A DNA stretch of 64,000 nt from Caballeronia jiangsuensis (GCA_000648925.1 JFHF01000011.1:110720-174719); one strand, 5' to 3'. Shown: positions 45,843-56,728, counted from the first letter of the stretch. Numbers and translations are program-made. The notes: generated from the sequence alone by a model not told the origin.

Positions 45843-47708
45843 TCAGACGTCGTCGAGCTTGCGGCCCGCGAGCGCGCGGCGGATGCTCTTGTTCATGCGC
45901 CGCGCGGCGAACTCGTCGGTGCCGGTGGCGAGCGCCTTCGTCGCGTCCTCGATCTCTTCGACCGAATCGCCGCTCGCGAGCGCCGTGAGGCCGGTCACGA
46001 GCGTCAGAATGTCCGCGCGCTCTTCGTCGTCGAGCAGTTCGCCATCGGTTTCGAGCGCGGCGTGCGTCGCTTCGATCAGACGCTCCGCTTCCACCTGCGC
46101 CTCGCGCAACGCACGCGCGCGCATGTCGGTTTCCGCGGTCTGGAAGCTCTCTTCGAGCATGCGGGCGACTTCGTCATCGGCTAGACCGTACGACGGCTTC
46201 ACCACCACCGACGCCTCCACGCCCGATCCCTGCTCGCGCGCGAACACGGAAAGCAGCCCGTCCGCATCGACCTGATAGGTCACACGAATGCGCGCGGCGC
46301 CGGCGGCCATCGGCGGAATGCCGCGCAGCTCGAAGCGCGCGAGCGAGCGGCAGTCGGACACGAGCTCGCGCTCGCCCTGGACGACGTGAATCGCCATCGC
46401 GGTCTGTCCGTCTTTAAACGTCGTGAAATCCTGCGCGCGCGCGGTGGGAATCGTCGAGTTGCGCGGGATGATCTTTTCGGTGAGGCCGCCCATCGTCTCG
46501 ACGCCGAGCGACAGCGGAATCACGTCGAGCAGCAGCCAGTCGTCGCCTTCGCCACGGCGGTTGCCGGCGAGCAGATCGGCCTGGATCGCGGCGCCGAGCG
46601 CGACGACCTGATCCGGATCGAGATTGACGAGCGGCGGCTGGCCGAAGAACGCCTCGACCGCGCGGCGGATGACCGGCATGCGCGTCGCGCCGCCGACCAG
46701 CACGACGCCCTTGATATCCTTGGGCCCGACCTTCGCGTCGCGCAGCGCTTTTTTCGTCGGCGCGAGCGTGCGCGCGACGAGCGATTCGGCCAGCGCGGCG
46801 AATTGCGCCTCGCTCACGGCGACGTCGATTTCGACGCCGGTGGAAAGCTTCGCCTGCACGCGCGTCTCGGGCACGTCCGACAGCGCTTCCTTCGCCGAGC
46901 GCACGCGATCGAGCATCAGGCGCACGTCTTCCGGCGTATCGAGCGCGATGCCCGCCTGCTCCAGCACATGGCGATACAGCGCGTGATCGAAATCGTCGCC
47001 GCCGAGCGCGGAATCGCCGCCCGCCGCGAGCACCTCGAAGACGCCCTTCGTGAGCTTCAGGATCGACAGATCGAACGTGCCGCCGCCGAGATCGTAGACG
47101 GCGAAAAGGCCTTCGGAACCGTTGTCGAGACCGTAGGCGATCGCGGCCGCGGTCGGCTCGTTCAGGAGGCGCAGCACGTTCAGGCCAGCGAGTTTCGCCG
47201 CGTCCTTGGTCGCCTGCCGCTGGGCTTCGTCGAAATAGGCGGGTACCGTGATCACCGCGCCGACGAGATCCTCGCCGAGCGTGTCTTCCGCGCGATAACG
47301 CAGCGTCGCGAGAATTTCCGCCGATACTTCGACCGGGCTCTTCACGCCATCGATGGTGCGAATCTGCACCATGCCGGGCGCGTCGATGAAATCGTACGGC
47401 GCGTTCTCGGCGCCCTCGACTTCGCTCTTGCCGCGGCCCATGAAGCGCTTGACCGACACGATCGTGTTGCGCGGATCGATGACGGCTTCTTCCTTCGCGG
47501 TCCGGCCGATGCGCCGTCCGCCCTTCTCCAGATAGCGCACCACCGACGGCAGCAGCACGTGGCCGTCCTCGTCGGGCAGCGCTTCGGGCACGCTGCTGCG
47601 CACGGCCGCGACGAGCGAGTTCGTCGTGCCGAGATCGATACCGACCGCAACGCGCCTCTGATGCGGCGCCGGGGCCATGCCGGGTTCTGAGATTTGCAGT
47701 AAAGCCAT
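45843..47708 (-). CDS. hscA: Fe-S protein assembly chaperone HscA
   Basis: A 621-residue Hsp70 specialised for cluster transfer. [14 protein letters not shown] near residue 23 begins the ATPase domain, followed by [30 protein letters not shown] and [13 protein letters not shown]; the substrate-binding domain starts after [19 protein letters not shown]. With HscB it releases clusters from IscU. Spacing to hscB is 35 bp. Confidence 0.96.
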   Translation of the reverse strand: MALLQISEPGMAPAPHQRRVAVGIDLGTTNSLVAAVRSSVPEALPDEDGHVLLPSVVRYLEKGGRRIGRTAKEEAVIDPRNTIVSVKRFMGRGKSEVEGAENAPYDFIDAPGMVQIRTIDGVKSPVEVSAEILATLRYRAEDTLGEDLVGAVITVPAYFDEAQRQATKDAAKLAGLNVLRLLNEPTAAAIAYGLDNGSEGLFAVYDLGGGTFDLSILKLTKGVFEVLAAGGDSALGGDDFDHALYRHVLEQAGIALDTPEDVRLMLDRVRSAKEALSDVPETRVQAKLSTGVEIDVAVSEAQFAALAESLVARTLAPTKKALRDAKVGPKDIKGVVLVGGATRMPVIRRAVEAFFGQPPLVNLDPDQVVALGAAIQADLLAGNRRGEGDDWLLLDVIPLSLGVETMGGLTEKIIPRNSTIPTARAQDFTTFKDGQTAMAIHVVQGERELVSDCRSLARFELRGIPPMAAGAARIRVTYQVDADGLLSVFAREQGSGVEASVVVKPSYGLADDEVARMLEESFQTAETDMRARALREAQVEAERLIEATHAALETDGELLDDEERADILTLVTGLTALASGDSVEEIEDATKALATGTDEFAARRMNKSIRRALAGRKLDDV

Positions 47709-47743
47709 CGTTGGTCTTATGGGGTTATTGCGGCTGACTCGTC

Positions 47744-48274
47744 TTACGCGTGTTCCAGCCGCTCGATCTGCGCGCCGATTTCATGCGCCACGCGTTCGAT
47801 GAACATCAATTGCCGCACCGCCTCGCTCGCGGCCTGATCGGATCTGCTGTCGATCAGCGCTTCGAGTTTCGTGAAGCGCACGCGCTCCTCTTCACGCAAT
47901 TCGTCGAGCAGCGCTTCGAGCGCGCCGATGTTCTTCGCGCCCGCTGCATCCTCGATATTTTCGCGCCATTCCATCTGCTGCATCAGGAACGCGGGCTCCA
48001 TCGCGGTGTTGTTCTCCGCGCCGACGTCGATGCCGCGCTGCGACAGCATATAGCGCGCGCGCTTCAACGGATCGCGCAAGGTCTGATAGGCCTCGTTCGC
48101 GTGCGTGGCCCATTGCATCGCGAGACGTTTCTGCGCATCGCCGGCCGCGGCGAAGCGATCCGGATGCACTTGCGCCTGCACGGTGCGATAAGCGTCGTCG
48201 AGTTTGTGCGGATCGACGGCGAACGTCTGCGGCAGATCGAAGAGGTCGAAGTGACTGTCGGTGAGCGAGGCCAT
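47744..48274 (-). CDS. hscB: Co-chaperone HscB
   Basis: A 176-residue J-domain protein. The J-domain HPD motif is in [15 protein letters not shown] (about residue 38), and the C-terminal three-helix bundle binds IscU. It stimulates the HscA ATPase and delivers IscU. It lies between iscA and hscA. Confidence 0.95.
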   Translation of the reverse strand: MASLTDSHFDLFDLPQTFAVDPHKLDDAYRTVQAQVHPDRFAAAGDAQKRLAMQWATHANEAYQTLRDPLKRARYMLSQRGIDVGAENNTAMEPAFLMQQMEWRENIEDAAGAKNIGALEALLDELREEERVRFTKLEALIDSRSDQAASEAVRQLMFIERVAHEIGAQIERLEHA

Positions 48275-48357
48275 GCTGTGTCTATGGTTTCAGTGTGCGC
48301 GAATGAAAAAGGCGGCACGCGCCGCCTCTTTTGCCGATGCCGCCGGCGTGATCCGCG

Positions 48358-48681
48358 TCAGACGCGGAACGATTCGCCGCAGCCGCACTCGTCCTTCGCG
48401 TTCGGGTTGTTGAACTTGAAGCCTTCGTTCAGACCTTCGCGAGCGAAGTCCAGCTCGGTGCCGTCGAGATACGGAAGACTTTTCGGATCGATCACGATCT
48501 TCACGCCCGACGTCTCGAACACGGTGTCTTCAGGCGTGAGCTCATCGACATATTCGAGCTTGTACGCCAGACCCGAACAGCCCGTCGTGCGCACGCCCAG
48601 CCGCAGGCCGACGCCCTTGCCGCGCCGCGTCAGATACTTCTGCACGTGTTGTGCCGCTTTATCCGTCAACGTGATTGCCAT
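48358..48681 (-). CDS. iscA: Iron-sulfur cluster carrier IscA
   Basis: A 107-residue A-type carrier with the three cysteines in [13 protein letters not shown] and ECGCGESF at the end. The start [13 protein letters not shown] at 48681 is chosen because it begins the family; an in-frame ATG at 48738 would add 19 unrelated residues and abut iscU. It passes clusters to apoproteins. It lies between iscU and hscB. Confidence 0.95.
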   Translation of the reverse strand: MAITLTDKAAQHVQKYLTRRGKGVGLRLGVRTTGCSGLAYKLEYVDELTPEDTVFETSGVKIVIDPKSLPYLDGTELDFAREGLNEGFKFNNPNAKDECGCGESFRV

Positions 48682-48738
48682 AGTCTTCGCTTCTCTCTTC
48701 GAGGCGCCACGCACCTGCATGGCGCCCGCTTTCGTCAC

Positions 48739-49167
48739 TTAGGCCGCGTGCTGCTTCGCTTCCGTCGCCTGCGCTTCCGGCGCCACGACGCCATGTCGCT
48801 GCTTGTAATCGAGGACCGCTGCCTTGATCGCGTCTTCCGCGAGAATCGAGCAGTGGATCTTCACCGGCGGCAGCGCCAGTTCCTCGGCGATCTGCGTGTT
48901 CTTGATCGTCAGCGCCTGATCCAGCGTCTTGCCCTTCACCCACTCGGTGACGAGCGAGCTCGATGCGATCGCCGAACCGCAGCCATATGTCTTGAACTTC
49001 GCATCTTCGATCACGCCATCCGCGCCAACGCGGATCTGCAGCTTCATCACGTCGCCGCAGGCCGGCGCGCCGACCATGCCGGTGCCGACGGTGTCGTCGT
49101 CCTTCGAGAACGAGCCGACGTTACGCGGATTTTCGTAGTGGTCCAGAACCTTGTCGCTATAAGCCAT
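48739..49167 (-). CDS. iscU: Fe-S cluster scaffold IscU
   Basis: A 142-residue scaffold. The ligands are in GAPACGDVMKLQ, KTYGCGSAIASSS and KIHCSILAEDAI, and LPPVKIHCS is the HscA-binding LPPVK motif. AAGGAGAG precedes the ATG. It assembles 2Fe-2S clusters with IscS sulfur. Confidence 0.97.
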   Translation of the reverse strand: MAYSDKVLDHYENPRNVGSFSKDDDTVGTGMVGAPACGDVMKLQIRVGADGVIEDAKFKTYGCGSAIASSSLVTEWVKGKTLDQALTIKNTQIAEELALPPVKIHCSILAEDAIKAAVLDYKQRHGVVAPEAQATEAKQHAA

Positions 49168-49203
49168 GATTCAAACTCTCCTTTGTTCGGTGACGCGTGT
49201 CGC

Positions 49204-50427
49204 TCAGTGCGCGGCCCACTGGATGGTCGAGATGTCGATGCCGTCCTTGTGCATTTCCCAGAGCGGCGACAGATCGCGCAACTTCGCGATCTTGGTCTTC
49301 AGCAGGTTGATCACGTAGTCGACATCCTGCTCGGTGGTGAAGCGGCCGACCGTGAAGCGGATCGAGCTGTGCGCGAGTTCGTCGTTGCGGCCGAGCGCAC
49401 GCAGCACGTACGACGGCTCAAGCGACGCCGACGTGCACGCCGATCCCGACGACACCGCGACATCCTTCACCGCCATGATCAGCGATTCACCTTCGACGAA
49501 ATTGAAACTGATATTGAGGTTGTGCGGCACACGACGTTCCATGTCGCCGTTCACGTACACCTCTTCGATGTCCTGCAGGCCCTTCAGCAGACGGTCGCGC
49601 AGCATGCGGATGCGCTCGTTTTCCGTCGCCATTTCTTCACGCGCGATGCGGAACGCTTCACCCATGCCGACGATCTGATGCGTCGCGAGCGTGCCCGAAC
49701 GCATGCCGCGCTCGTGACCGCCGCCGTGCATCTGCGCCTCGATGCGCACGCGCGGCTTGCGACGCACGTACAGCGCGCCGATGCCCTTCGGGCCGTACGT
49801 CTTGTGCGCCGAAAACGACATCAGGTCGACCTTCAGCTTTTGCAGGTCGATCTGGATCTTGCCCGTGGCCTGCGCCGCATCGACGTGGAAAATGATGCCC
49901 TTCTCGCGCGTGATCTCACCGATCGCCTCGATGTCTTGGATCACGCCGATTTCGTTGTTCACGCTCATCACCGACACGAGAATCGTGTCCGGGCGGATCG
50001 CCGCCTTGAGCTTGTCCAGATCGATGAGACCGTCGTCCTTCACGTCGAGATACGTGACTTCGTAGCCTTCGCGTTCCAACTCGCGCGTGGTGTCGAGCAC
50101 GGCCTTGTGCTCGGTCTTCACCGTGATGATGTGCTTGCCTTTGCTCTTGTAGAAGTGCGCGGCGCCCTTGATTGCGAGGTTGTCCGATTCCGTTGCACCC
50201 GACGTCCAAATGATCTCGCGCGGATCGCAATTCACGAGCGCCGCGACGTTCTCGCGCGCTTCCTCGACCGCACGCTCCGCGTCCCAGCCGTACTGATGGC
50301 TGCGCGAGGCCGGATTGCCGAACTGCTCGCGAAGATACGGGATCATCTTGTCCACCACGCGCGGATCGACGGGGGTCGTCGCGCTGTAGTCCATGTAAAT
50401 GGGCAGGTGGGGAATATCGTTGTTCAT
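49204..50427 (-). CDS. iscS: Cysteine desulfurase IscS
   Basis: A 407-residue PLP enzyme. The Schiff-base lysine is in [14 protein letters not shown], the catalytic cysteine loop is [17 protein letters not shown], and the start [17 protein letters not shown] is typical. The start ATG at 50427 has CGGAG upstream; an ATG 24 bp earlier is less likely. It provides sulfur for Fe-S clusters and other sulfur compounds. It follows iscR after 86 bp. Confidence 0.97.
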   Translation of the reverse strand: MNNDIPHLPIYMDYSATTPVDPRVVDKMIPYLREQFGNPASRSHQYGWDAERAVEEARENVAALVNCDPREIIWTSGATESDNLAIKGAAHFYKSKGKHIITVKTEHKAVLDTTRELEREGYEVTYLDVKDDGLIDLDKLKAAIRPDTILVSVMSVNNEIGVIQDIEAIGEITREKGIIFHVDAAQATGKIQIDLQKLKVDLMSFSAHKTYGPKGIGALYVRRKPRVRIEAQMHGGGHERGMRSGTLATHQIVGMGEAFRIAREEMATENERIRMLRDRLLKGLQDIEEVYVNGDMERRVPHNLNISFNFVEGESLIMAVKDVAVSSGSACTSASLEPSYVLRALGRNDELAHSSIRFTVGRFTTEQDVDYVINLLKTKIAKLRDLSPLWEMHKDGIDISTIQWAAH

Positions 50428-50513
50428 CAGTCGCTCCGGGAAATCGGTCAAAGCTCTTGGCTGGGATGCCTTCTATCTGCGCGCCCGGCTCTCGTGCCGG
50501 CGCAACGCCTATG

Positions 50514-51041
50514 TCATCCGGCCAGGTTGAAAATGGAATTCGGACCCTTGGGCGCGACGCGCGCGGCCTCTACGCCAGCCGATTCGGCGCGCCGGTCACG
50601 CAGCACCGTCGACGAACCTTCGCGTGCGCGCTGCTGGTCGACCAGATCCTTCAAGGAGACGGAATCCAGATACTCGACCATCTTCTGGTTGAGCGTCGCC
50701 CAGAGTTCGTGGGTCATGCAGTGGCCGTCGTGCTGCTTCGTGCCTTCGCACGTGCCCTTGCCGCCGCATTGCGTGGCGTCGATCGGCTCGTCGACCGCGA
50801 TGATGATGTCCGCGACCGTGACGTTCTCCGCGCGGCGCGCGAGGTTGTAACCGCCGCCCGGTCCGCGAACCGATTCGACGATCTCATGCCGCCGCAGCTT
50901 GCCGAAGAGCTGTTCGAGATAGGAAAGCGAGATGCGCTGGCGCTGACTGATGCCTGCCAGCGTCACCGGGCCCTGCTCCTGGCGCAACGCCAGGTCGATC
51001 ATCGCCGTGACGGCGAAACGGCCTTTCGTGGTGAGTCTCAT
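50514..51041 (-). CDS. iscR: Fe-S cluster-responsive regulator IscR
   Basis: A 175-residue Rrf2-family repressor. MRLTTKGRFAVTAMIDLAL starts the winged helix. Cluster ligands are C92, C98 and C108 with H111 following; relative to E. coli IscR (C92, C98, C104, H107) there are four extra residues between the second and third cysteines. Holo-IscR represses the isc operon through type-1 sites, two of which lie directly upstream. The C-terminal 45 residues are not conserved. Confidence 0.95.
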   Translation of the reverse strand: MRLTTKGRFAVTAMIDLALRQEQGPVTLAGISQRQRISLSYLEQLFGKLRRHEIVESVRGPGGGYNLARRAENVTVADIIIAVDEPIDATQCGGKGTCEGTKQHDGHCMTHELWATLNQKMVEYLDSVSLKDLVDQQRAREGSSTVLRDRRAESAGVEAARVAPKGPNSIFNLAG

Positions 51042-51059
51042 AATTGGGGGCTAACGCTA

Positions 51060-51084
51060 ATACTCGATGATTTTCGTCAAGTAT
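51060..51084 (-). promoter_or_regulatory. IscR type-1 binding site, proximal
   Basis: A 25-bp site on the minus strand, reading ATACTTGACGAAAA then TCATCGAGTAT, matching the E. coli type-1 consensus at about 22 of 25 positions. It lies 18 bp from the iscR start. Confidence 0.8.
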
Positions 51085-51086
51085 AA

Positions 51087-51111
51087 ATATCCCACAGTTT
51101 TAGTCAAGTAT
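51087..51111 (-). promoter_or_regulatory. IscR type-1 binding site, distal, overlapping the isc promoter
   Basis: A 25-bp site on the minus strand, reading ATACTTGACTAAAA then CTGTGGGATAT, again about 22 of 25 matches. The -35 TTGACT lies inside it and a TATACT -10 follows after 16 bp at the edge of the proximal site, so both boxes cover the core promoter. Confidence 0.8.
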
Positions 51112-51182
51112 CCGGGACGAGATAAGTAGCTTTTTAACTGGTTTCTTCGGCACTCGCGCGGCTGGCGAGCGGGCGCGGGCTG

Positions 51183-51665
<483 letters not shown>

Positions 51666-51788
51666 CTAAAGCCGGGAAAAGTGGTGGCGCCCGGCGACGT
51701 CGACTGAGACAGCCGCCGGAATGCGTCCGCGATTATACAAAGTGACACACTTTCTCGCCCAACCGGGCATTCCGGCATTGGAACGCGC

Positions 51789-53000
51789 TCACCGCTCGTC
51801 GCGATGGATGTCGTGCGTGACGAAGCGTGATTCGCCGTTGGGCATGTCGAGCCAGTCGCGATGCGTAAGCGTGCGGCGCATGTCGGCGAGACCGCTTTCC
51901 CAGTGCTCGCGCATCGTCGAAAGGCCGAACTGGTAGTCCTTGTAATGGCCCTCGTATTCCTTTTGCCGGTAGATCAGGTGAATGATGTTGTAGCGCTTCG
52001 AACACGCCAGTTCGGCGGCAAGCCTGCACCATTCGTCACTCTTCCGAGTTTCTTCGGGCACGAGGTCGAGCACGTGCTGCAACACGTTGCGGTAGCGCTG
52101 CGAGCGCTGCATCTGATCCGTGACGAGGCGCGTGCGGCTCGAAAACTGCACGTCCTTCACGCGTCCCATTACGTCGACGATGCTGTCCGGCACCGGACCG
52201 CGCGCGCTCCACAGATCGACCTGGAAAGCGAGCGTGTCGCGTCGCGGCGTCGCCTGCGCGATCTCATAAAGCGGCGTGTTCGACATGAGGCCGCCGTCCC
52301 AGTAGAACTGGCCATCGATCTCGACCGCGGCAAAACCCGGCGGCAGCGCGCCGGATGCGATGAAATGCTCGGCGCGCAACTCGATCTGCGTGTTGTCGAA
52401 ATAGGCGAAATTGCCTGTCGCGACATTCACCGCGCCGACCGAAACGCGCGTCTCGCCGGAGTTGATGCGGTCGAAATCGCAAAGACGCTCGAGCGTGGCC
52501 TTGAGCGGCGTCGTGTCGTAGTAGCTCGCGGTTTGCGGCGAGCCCGACGCGATCGGCGACGGCGGCGGAAAGCGCGGAATGAAAAAGCCCTTCTGCCCTT
52601 CGACGACTGCGCCCGCGGCCTGCAACGCGGTGAAGGCCTTGCGAATCTCGTCGCCGGAATCGAAAAGCGCGCGCTCGACGAAGGCGGGCAACGGGAAACC
52701 GAATGCCGGCTGGCAGATCGTCTCCCAGAATTCCAGCAAACGCGTCACGCGATGTTCCGGCGCATTACCCGCGATGAGCGCCGTGTTGAGCGCACCGATG
52801 GAGATGCCGGCGATCCAGTTCGGATGAATGTCCGCCTCGTGAAGTCCTTGATAGACCCCCGCCTGATAGGCGCCGAGCGCGCCGCCGCCCTGCAGCATCA
52901 GCGCGATCGTCTGATAGGGTGGCAGGTGGATCCGGGACTGCGCGCGCGCTTCGGCCGAAGCTGACACGCGCACCGCGTTTTCGTTCTCGATTTCCGACAT
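51789..53000 (-). CDS. Patatin-like phospholipase (DUF3734 type)
   Basis: A 403-residue patatin. GGGALGAYQ, nucleophile serine in GISIGALN and the DGG motif (YWDGGLMS) are all seen, and the C-terminal half has the DUF3734-type extension. No signal peptide is visible, so cytoplasmic. GGGAGA precedes the ATG. It sits 15 bp after bdhA on the same strand, so they form an operon; in this group the pair is associated with polyhydroxybutyrate metabolism, which is inference here. Confidence 0.88.
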   Translation of the reverse strand: MSEIENENAVRVSASAEARAQSRIHLPPYQTIALMLQGGGALGAYQAGVYQGLHEADIHPNWIAGISIGALNTALIAGNAPEHRVTRLLEFWETICQPAFGFPLPAFVERALFDSGDEIRKAFTALQAAGAVVEGQKGFFIPRFPPPSPIASGSPQTASYYDTTPLKATLERLCDFDRINSGETRVSVGAVNVATGNFAYFDNTQIELRAEHFIASGALPPGFAAVEIDGQFYWDGGLMSNTPLYEIAQATPRRDTLAFQVDLWSARGPVPDSIVDVMGRVKDVQFSSRTRLVTDQMQRSQRYRNVLQHVLDLVPEETRKSDEWCRLAAELACSKRYNIIHLIYRQKEYEGHYKDYQFGLSTMREHWESGLADMRRTLTHRDWLDMPNGESRFVTHDIHRDER

Positions 53001-53015
53001 CCCGCGTGTTCTCCC

Positions 53016-53810
53016 TTATTGCATGAACCAGCCGTGGCTCACGACGAACGATTGCCCCGTCAGCGCCGCCGTCTCGAACGCGGACAGGAAGAGCACGGTC
53101 TGCGCGACATCTTCGACGGTGGTGAACACGCCGTCCACGGTGCCGCCCAGCATCACGCGCTTCACGACTTCCTCTTCGCTGATCTTCAGTTCCTTCGCCT
53201 GCTCGGGAATCTGCTTGTCGACGAGCGGCGTGCGCACGAAGCCCGGACAGACGACGTGCGAACGCACGTTATGCTTCGCGCCCTCCTTGGCGAGCACGCG
53301 CGCGAGGCCGAGCAAACCGTGCTTCGCGGTCACGTAGGCCGACTTGAGCGGCGACGCCTCGTGCGAATGCACCGAGCCCATGTAGATCACGACGCCGCCG
53401 CGATCGTCCTTGTACATGTGCTTCAGCGCGGCTTTGGTGGTGAGGAACGCGCCGTCGACATGGATGGCCATCATCTTCTTCCAGTCGGCGTACGCGTAGT
53501 TTTCGATCGGATTGACGATCTGGATGCCCGCATTCGACACGAGGATGTCCACCGAGCCGAGTTCCGACGCGGCGCGATCGATGCCCTGATTCACCGCATC
53601 TTCGTTCGTCACGTCCATCGCGATGCCGATGGCCTTTCCGCCCTGGCCGCGAATTTCCTCGGCGACCGCGTCCGCGCCCGCCTGATTCAGGTCCGCGATG
53701 GCGACTGCCGCGCCCGCGCCGGCGAGCGTGAATGCGATCGCGCGGCCGATGCCGCTCGCCGCGCCCGTCACGACCGCGGTCTTGCCGTCGAGCTTACCGT
53801 TTGAGGACAT
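53016..53810 (-). CDS. bdhA: 3-hydroxybutyrate dehydrogenase
   Basis: A 264-residue short-chain dehydrogenase. NAD-binding TGAASGIG is near residue 15, the catalytic serine in [10 protein letters not shown], and Y-x-x-x-K in [22 protein letters not shown] and EEVVKRVML match the D-3-hydroxybutyrate dehydrogenase subgroup. It interconverts 3-hydroxybutyrate and acetoacetate. AGGAGG precedes the ATG. First gene of the operon with the patatin. Confidence 0.88.
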   Translation of the reverse strand: MSSNGKLDGKTAVVTGAASGIGRAIAFTLAGAGAAVAIADLNQAGADAVAEEIRGQGGKAIGIAMDVTNEDAVNQGIDRAASELGSVDILVSNAGIQIVNPIENYAYADWKKMMAIHVDGAFLTTKAALKHMYKDDRGGVVIYMGSVHSHEASPLKSAYVTAKHGLLGLARVLAKEGAKHNVRSHVVCPGFVRTPLVDKQIPEQAKELKISEEEVVKRVMLGGTVDGVFTTVEDVAQTVLFLSAFETAALTGQSFVVSHGWFMQ

Positions 53811-54100
53811 GCGAACCTCCTATCCAGTGGAAGACATCAGGTGAATGAAAACATCTGTCAGCACGACCATCAAGCTGGCCGTTCGGCATAGGAAAGCTCG
53901 CGTGAAACATCAGAATGCCTACGCCGTTCGGCCGACTGTTCATGAATGTCCGGGAGCGGCTATTGTGCATGAAGGACGCAGTGCGCTGCAGCGTAAGCCG
54001 GGCGTCATGCATATTGCGGCGGGCGGCGTCGGCTAGAATAGGCCCCCTTCCCCGCACCTTTTCATTCCTGTTTTTTCACGCCCCGCGCGGGCCTCTCGCC

Positions 54101-54946
54101 ATGCTCAGTTATCGTCACGCCTTTCATGCGGGCAATCACGCCGATGTGCTGAAACACGCAATCGTCATTCAGATGCTTCGCCATCTCGGCCTGAAGGACA
54201 AATCGTATTGGTACATCGACACGCACGCCGGCGCCGGCGTCTACTCGCTCACCGAAGGCTACGCGGCGAAAAACGCGGAGTTCGAAACGGGGATCGGGAA
54301 GCTCCAGGATCGGGACGATCTGCCGCCGCTCCTCTCTGACTATGTCGATGAAGTGAAGGCGCTGAATCCCGACGGCGGTCTGCGCTTTTACCCCGGCTCG
54401 CCCTATCTCGCCTGGCGCACGATGCGCGAGCAGGATCGCATGCGGCTTTTCGAGCTGCACAGCACGGAGATCGACGTGCTGCGCCACAATTTTCGGGATG
54501 CCGGCCGGCGCGCGATGATTTACGAAGGCGACGGCTTCGACGGCATCAGGGCGCTCCTGCCGCCGCCGCCGCGCCGCGCGCTCGTGCTGATCGACCCGTC
54601 TTACGAGGACAAGCGCGACTACGCCCGCACGCTCACGTGTCTCGAGGAAAGCATCAAGCGTTTCGCGACGGGAACGTACGCGGTCTGGTATCCGATCGTC
54701 ACGCGCATCGAGTCGCAGCGCTTCGCCGACCAGTTGAAAGCCATCCAGCCGAAGGGTTGGCTGCATGCATCCCTGACTGTGCGAAAACCGCCGACTGACG
54801 GCTTCGGCCTGTTCGGCAGCGGCATGTTCGTGATCAATCCGCCCTACACGCTGGCGAAGGAACTGAAGGCATCACTGCCCTATCTCGTCGATGCGCTCGG
54901 CGAGGACGACAACGCGTCGTTCAAGCTGGAGCATCGCGCGGACTGA
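54101..54946 (+). CDS. rlmJ: 23S rRNA (adenine-2030-N6)-methyltransferase RlmJ
   Basis: A 281-residue methyltransferase. MLSYRHAFHAGNHADVLKH is the family start and decides the ATG at 54101 over earlier in-frame codons. LIDPSYEDK is the catalytic DPxY motif and YIDTHAGAGVY the SAM-binding loop. It methylates A2030 of 23S rRNA. The ribosome site is weak. It converges with the next gene with 13 bp between. Confidence 0.92.
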   Translation: MLSYRHAFHAGNHADVLKHAIVIQMLRHLGLKDKSYWYIDTHAGAGVYSLTEGYAAKNAEFETGIGKLQDRDDLPPLLSDYVDEVKALNPDGGLRFYPGSPYLAWRTMREQDRMRLFELHSTEIDVLRHNFRDAGRRAMIYEGDGFDGIRALLPPPPRRALVLIDPSYEDKRDYARTLTCLEESIKRFATGTYAVWYPIVTRIESQRFADQLKAIQPKGWLHASLTVRKPPTDGFGLFGSGMFVINPPYTLAKELKASLPYLVDALGEDDNASFKLEHRAD

Positions 54947-54959
54947 GCCTTCCCAGCGA

Positions 54960-55331
54960 TCAGGGATGAATTGTGCGCGGAACTCGCGGCCGTAATCCGC
55001 CGCCGGGTTGCGTAGGTACGGTGCTTTGCCCGTTCGAGTATTCGACGTAGGGTGAAACCACGATCGGCGGCTCGGCCTCCTGCGGCAGGCCGGGGAGTGT
55101 CGCCATCGGCACCATGCCGGGACCGCCGAGCGGCCCGCTCTGAAGCACGGTTCCGCTGACGCCACTATGGATACCGGTTTGCGTATCGAGCACAAGAGGC
55201 TCGCCGCCCGGCTTGGCGAACGTCGACTGCGAGCCGAACAAAGCTGCGGCGATCGCGACGCAAACACATGCGATTCTCGCGACGCGATCGCGGATGCGTT
55301 TATTCGTCGTGTCGTTGATGTGGCCTGGCAT
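54960..55331 (-). CDS. Hypothetical secreted protein, Pro/Gly-rich
   Basis: A 123-residue protein with an export signal (ACVCVAIAAALFGSQSTFA, residues about 21-39) and a disordered, Pro/Gly/Val-rich mature part (GGPGMVPMATLPGLPQ) lacking known domains. AAGAG precedes the ATG. It diverges from the DUF305 gene, and the two share a 113-bp intergenic region. No function is proposed. Confidence 0.6.
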   Translation of the reverse strand: MPGHINDTTNKRIRDRVARIACVCVAIAAALFGSQSTFAKPGGEPLVLDTQTGIHSGVSGTVLQSGPLGGPGMVPMATLPGLPQEAEPPIVVSPYVEYSNGQSTVPTQPGGGLRPRVPRTIHP

Positions 55332-55444
55332 CGTGCGCTCTTTTATGTAGACGAAACTGCTTTACCTTACCCCGATGGCAAGCTTTAGGCTAGGCGTGCG
55401 GACTCGGAAGCAGCTTCGCAACCGCCCTTTTCACAGGAGATACG

Positions 55445-55843
55445 ATGAAATCGAAACGAATCGCGCTTGCCATCTTCACCGCCCTCTGTAGCGTAAGCGC
55501 GATCGCACAGTCCGCCGCGCCTGCGAGCGATGCGATGCCGGGGATGAACATGGAGCAGCACGCGCCGAAGCCCACCGACGTGTCATCGACCGCGGCATTT
55601 CAAGCCGCCGATCAGAAAATGATGTCAGGCATGTCGGGCGTCGAATACATGGGCGACGCCGATCGGGATTTCGTCGCGCACATGATTCCGCATCACCAGG
55701 GCGCGGTGGAAATGGCGAAGGTCGAATTGAAATACGGCAAGGACGCGAAGCTCCGCAAGCTTGCGAAGGACATCATCGCTTCGCAGGACAAGGAAATCGC
55801 GTTCATGAAGCAGTGGCTGGAGCAGCATCCGCCTAAGCATTGA
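55445..55843 (+). CDS. DUF305 secreted protein, possible copper binder
   Basis: A 132-residue exported protein with signal peptide (cleavage about residue 22, AIAQS). The mature part is DUF305: MPGMNMEQHAPK, FVAHMIPHHQGAVEMAKVELKYG and IIASQDKEIAFMKQWLEQ. The HMIPHHQGAVEMA helix and the Met/His-rich segment suggest metal binding; DUF305 genes often sit near copper or silver resistance genes. A CueR-type regulator and copper chaperone lie about 0.5-1 kb away. AGGAGAT precedes the ATG. Confidence 0.88.
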   Translation: MKSKRIALAIFTALCSVSAIAQSAAPASDAMPGMNMEQHAPKPTDVSSTAAFQAADQKMMSGMSGVEYMGDADRDFVAHMIPHHQGAVEMAKVELKYGKDAKLRKLAKDIIASQDKEIAFMKQWLEQHPPKH

Positions 55844-55874
55844 GGCTCTGCCGCACGTGCCGCAATAGAAACGC

Positions 55875-55899
55875 AAAAGCCCCGCAATGCGGGGCTTTT
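55875..55899. terminator. Terminator between DUF305 and DUF3563 genes
   Basis: Perfect 11-nt arms AAAAGCCCCGC (55875-55885) and complement (55889-55899) with AAT loop. A-run on one side, T-run on the other, so it works for both convergent genes. Confidence 0.92.
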
Positions 55900-55940
55900 C
55901 AATTTTACGTTCGGCGTTTTCGACGCCAGGAACGAAACGC

Positions 55941-56087
55941 TTACGCGTTGTAGCCGTTCGATTCGAGCGAGCGGATGCGCTTTTCGAGCTGGACGATGTC
56001 CGTCGACTGCGCGAGATACGCTTCACGGCGGCGTTGCTCAGCGGCTTCAAACCAAAAGCTCAGTTTTTCGATCAGAAATGCAAACAT
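55941..56087 (-). CDS. DUF3563 mini-protein
   Basis: A 48-residue protein: MFAFLIEKLSFWFEAAEQ, then RRREAYLAQSTDIVQLEKR and IRSLESNGYNA. This is the DUF3563 pattern, a small family common in Burkholderia and relatives. GGAGAAC lies just before the ATG, and a terminator follows, so it is an independently expressed gene. A hydrophobic/aromatic N-terminal helix and a charged coiled C-terminus suggest membrane or protein association. Function unknown. Confidence 0.85.
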   Translation of the reverse strand: MFAFLIEKLSFWFEAAEQRRREAYLAQSTDIVQLEKRIRSLESNGYNA

Positions 56088-56311
56088 GATGTTCTCCAAG
56101 GTCTTTAACAGATCCCTGGCAATTCGGGTCAGGGATTACCCGCACTAGGGAATACCCGGATTATAGAGGAGAACGGACGCGCCGGGGTAGTGAAATGCTT
56201 GAATACCGTGCATTCGGTTTCGGAATGGTGCGGGCAGATATCTGCGCTAAAGCACTGATTTTTCGGACAATTAGCGCGACTTTTCGCATCTTTATGCGCC
56301 ATATTGGTGCA

Positions 56312-56698
56312 TCACTGCGCCAACTTGTCCAGAATCGGGCAATCCGGACGGGCATCGCCATGACAGTGGGTCGCCAGATGTGACAGCGTGTCGCGCATTT
56401 CCGTCAACTCGGCGATTCGCCGGTCCAGCTCCGCGACGTGCTCCAACGCGATCGACTTCACCTCGGCGCTCGCCCGCGACCGGTCGTGCCATAACGCAAG
56501 CAGCTTGCGGATATCCTCGACGAGAAAGCCGAGCCGACGCGCCTGTCGCACGAAGCGCAGCGCATGCACTTCCGGATCGCCGTACACGCGATATCCGGAC
56601 GACGTCCGCCCGACCGGATTGAGCAAGCCGACGCTCTCGTAATAGCGGATCATCTTCGCCGTCACACCCGAGGCGCGGGCCGCTTCGCCGATGTTCAT
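56312..56698 (-). CDS. CueR-like copper-responsive MerR regulator
   Basis: A 128-residue MerR protein. MNIGEAARASGVTAKMIRYYE begins the winged helix. Metal-binding C112 and C120 (C-x7-C, CHGDARPDC) and S77, which marks monovalent-ion (Cu+/Ag+) sensors, fall at the same numbers as in E. coli CueR. AGGAG precedes the ATG at 56698. It diverges from the copper chaperone gene, whose promoter has a CueR-type site, so it should activate that gene when cytosolic copper rises. Confidence 0.9.
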   Translation of the reverse strand: MNIGEAARASGVTAKMIRYYESVGLLNPVGRTSSGYRVYGDPEVHALRFVRQARRLGFLVEDIRKLLALWHDRSRASAEVKSIALEHVAELDRRIAELTEMRDTLSHLATHCHGDARPDCPILDKLAQ

Positions 56699-56728
56699 CG
56701 TTCGCTCCTGAAAAAATGTCATCCCGAC

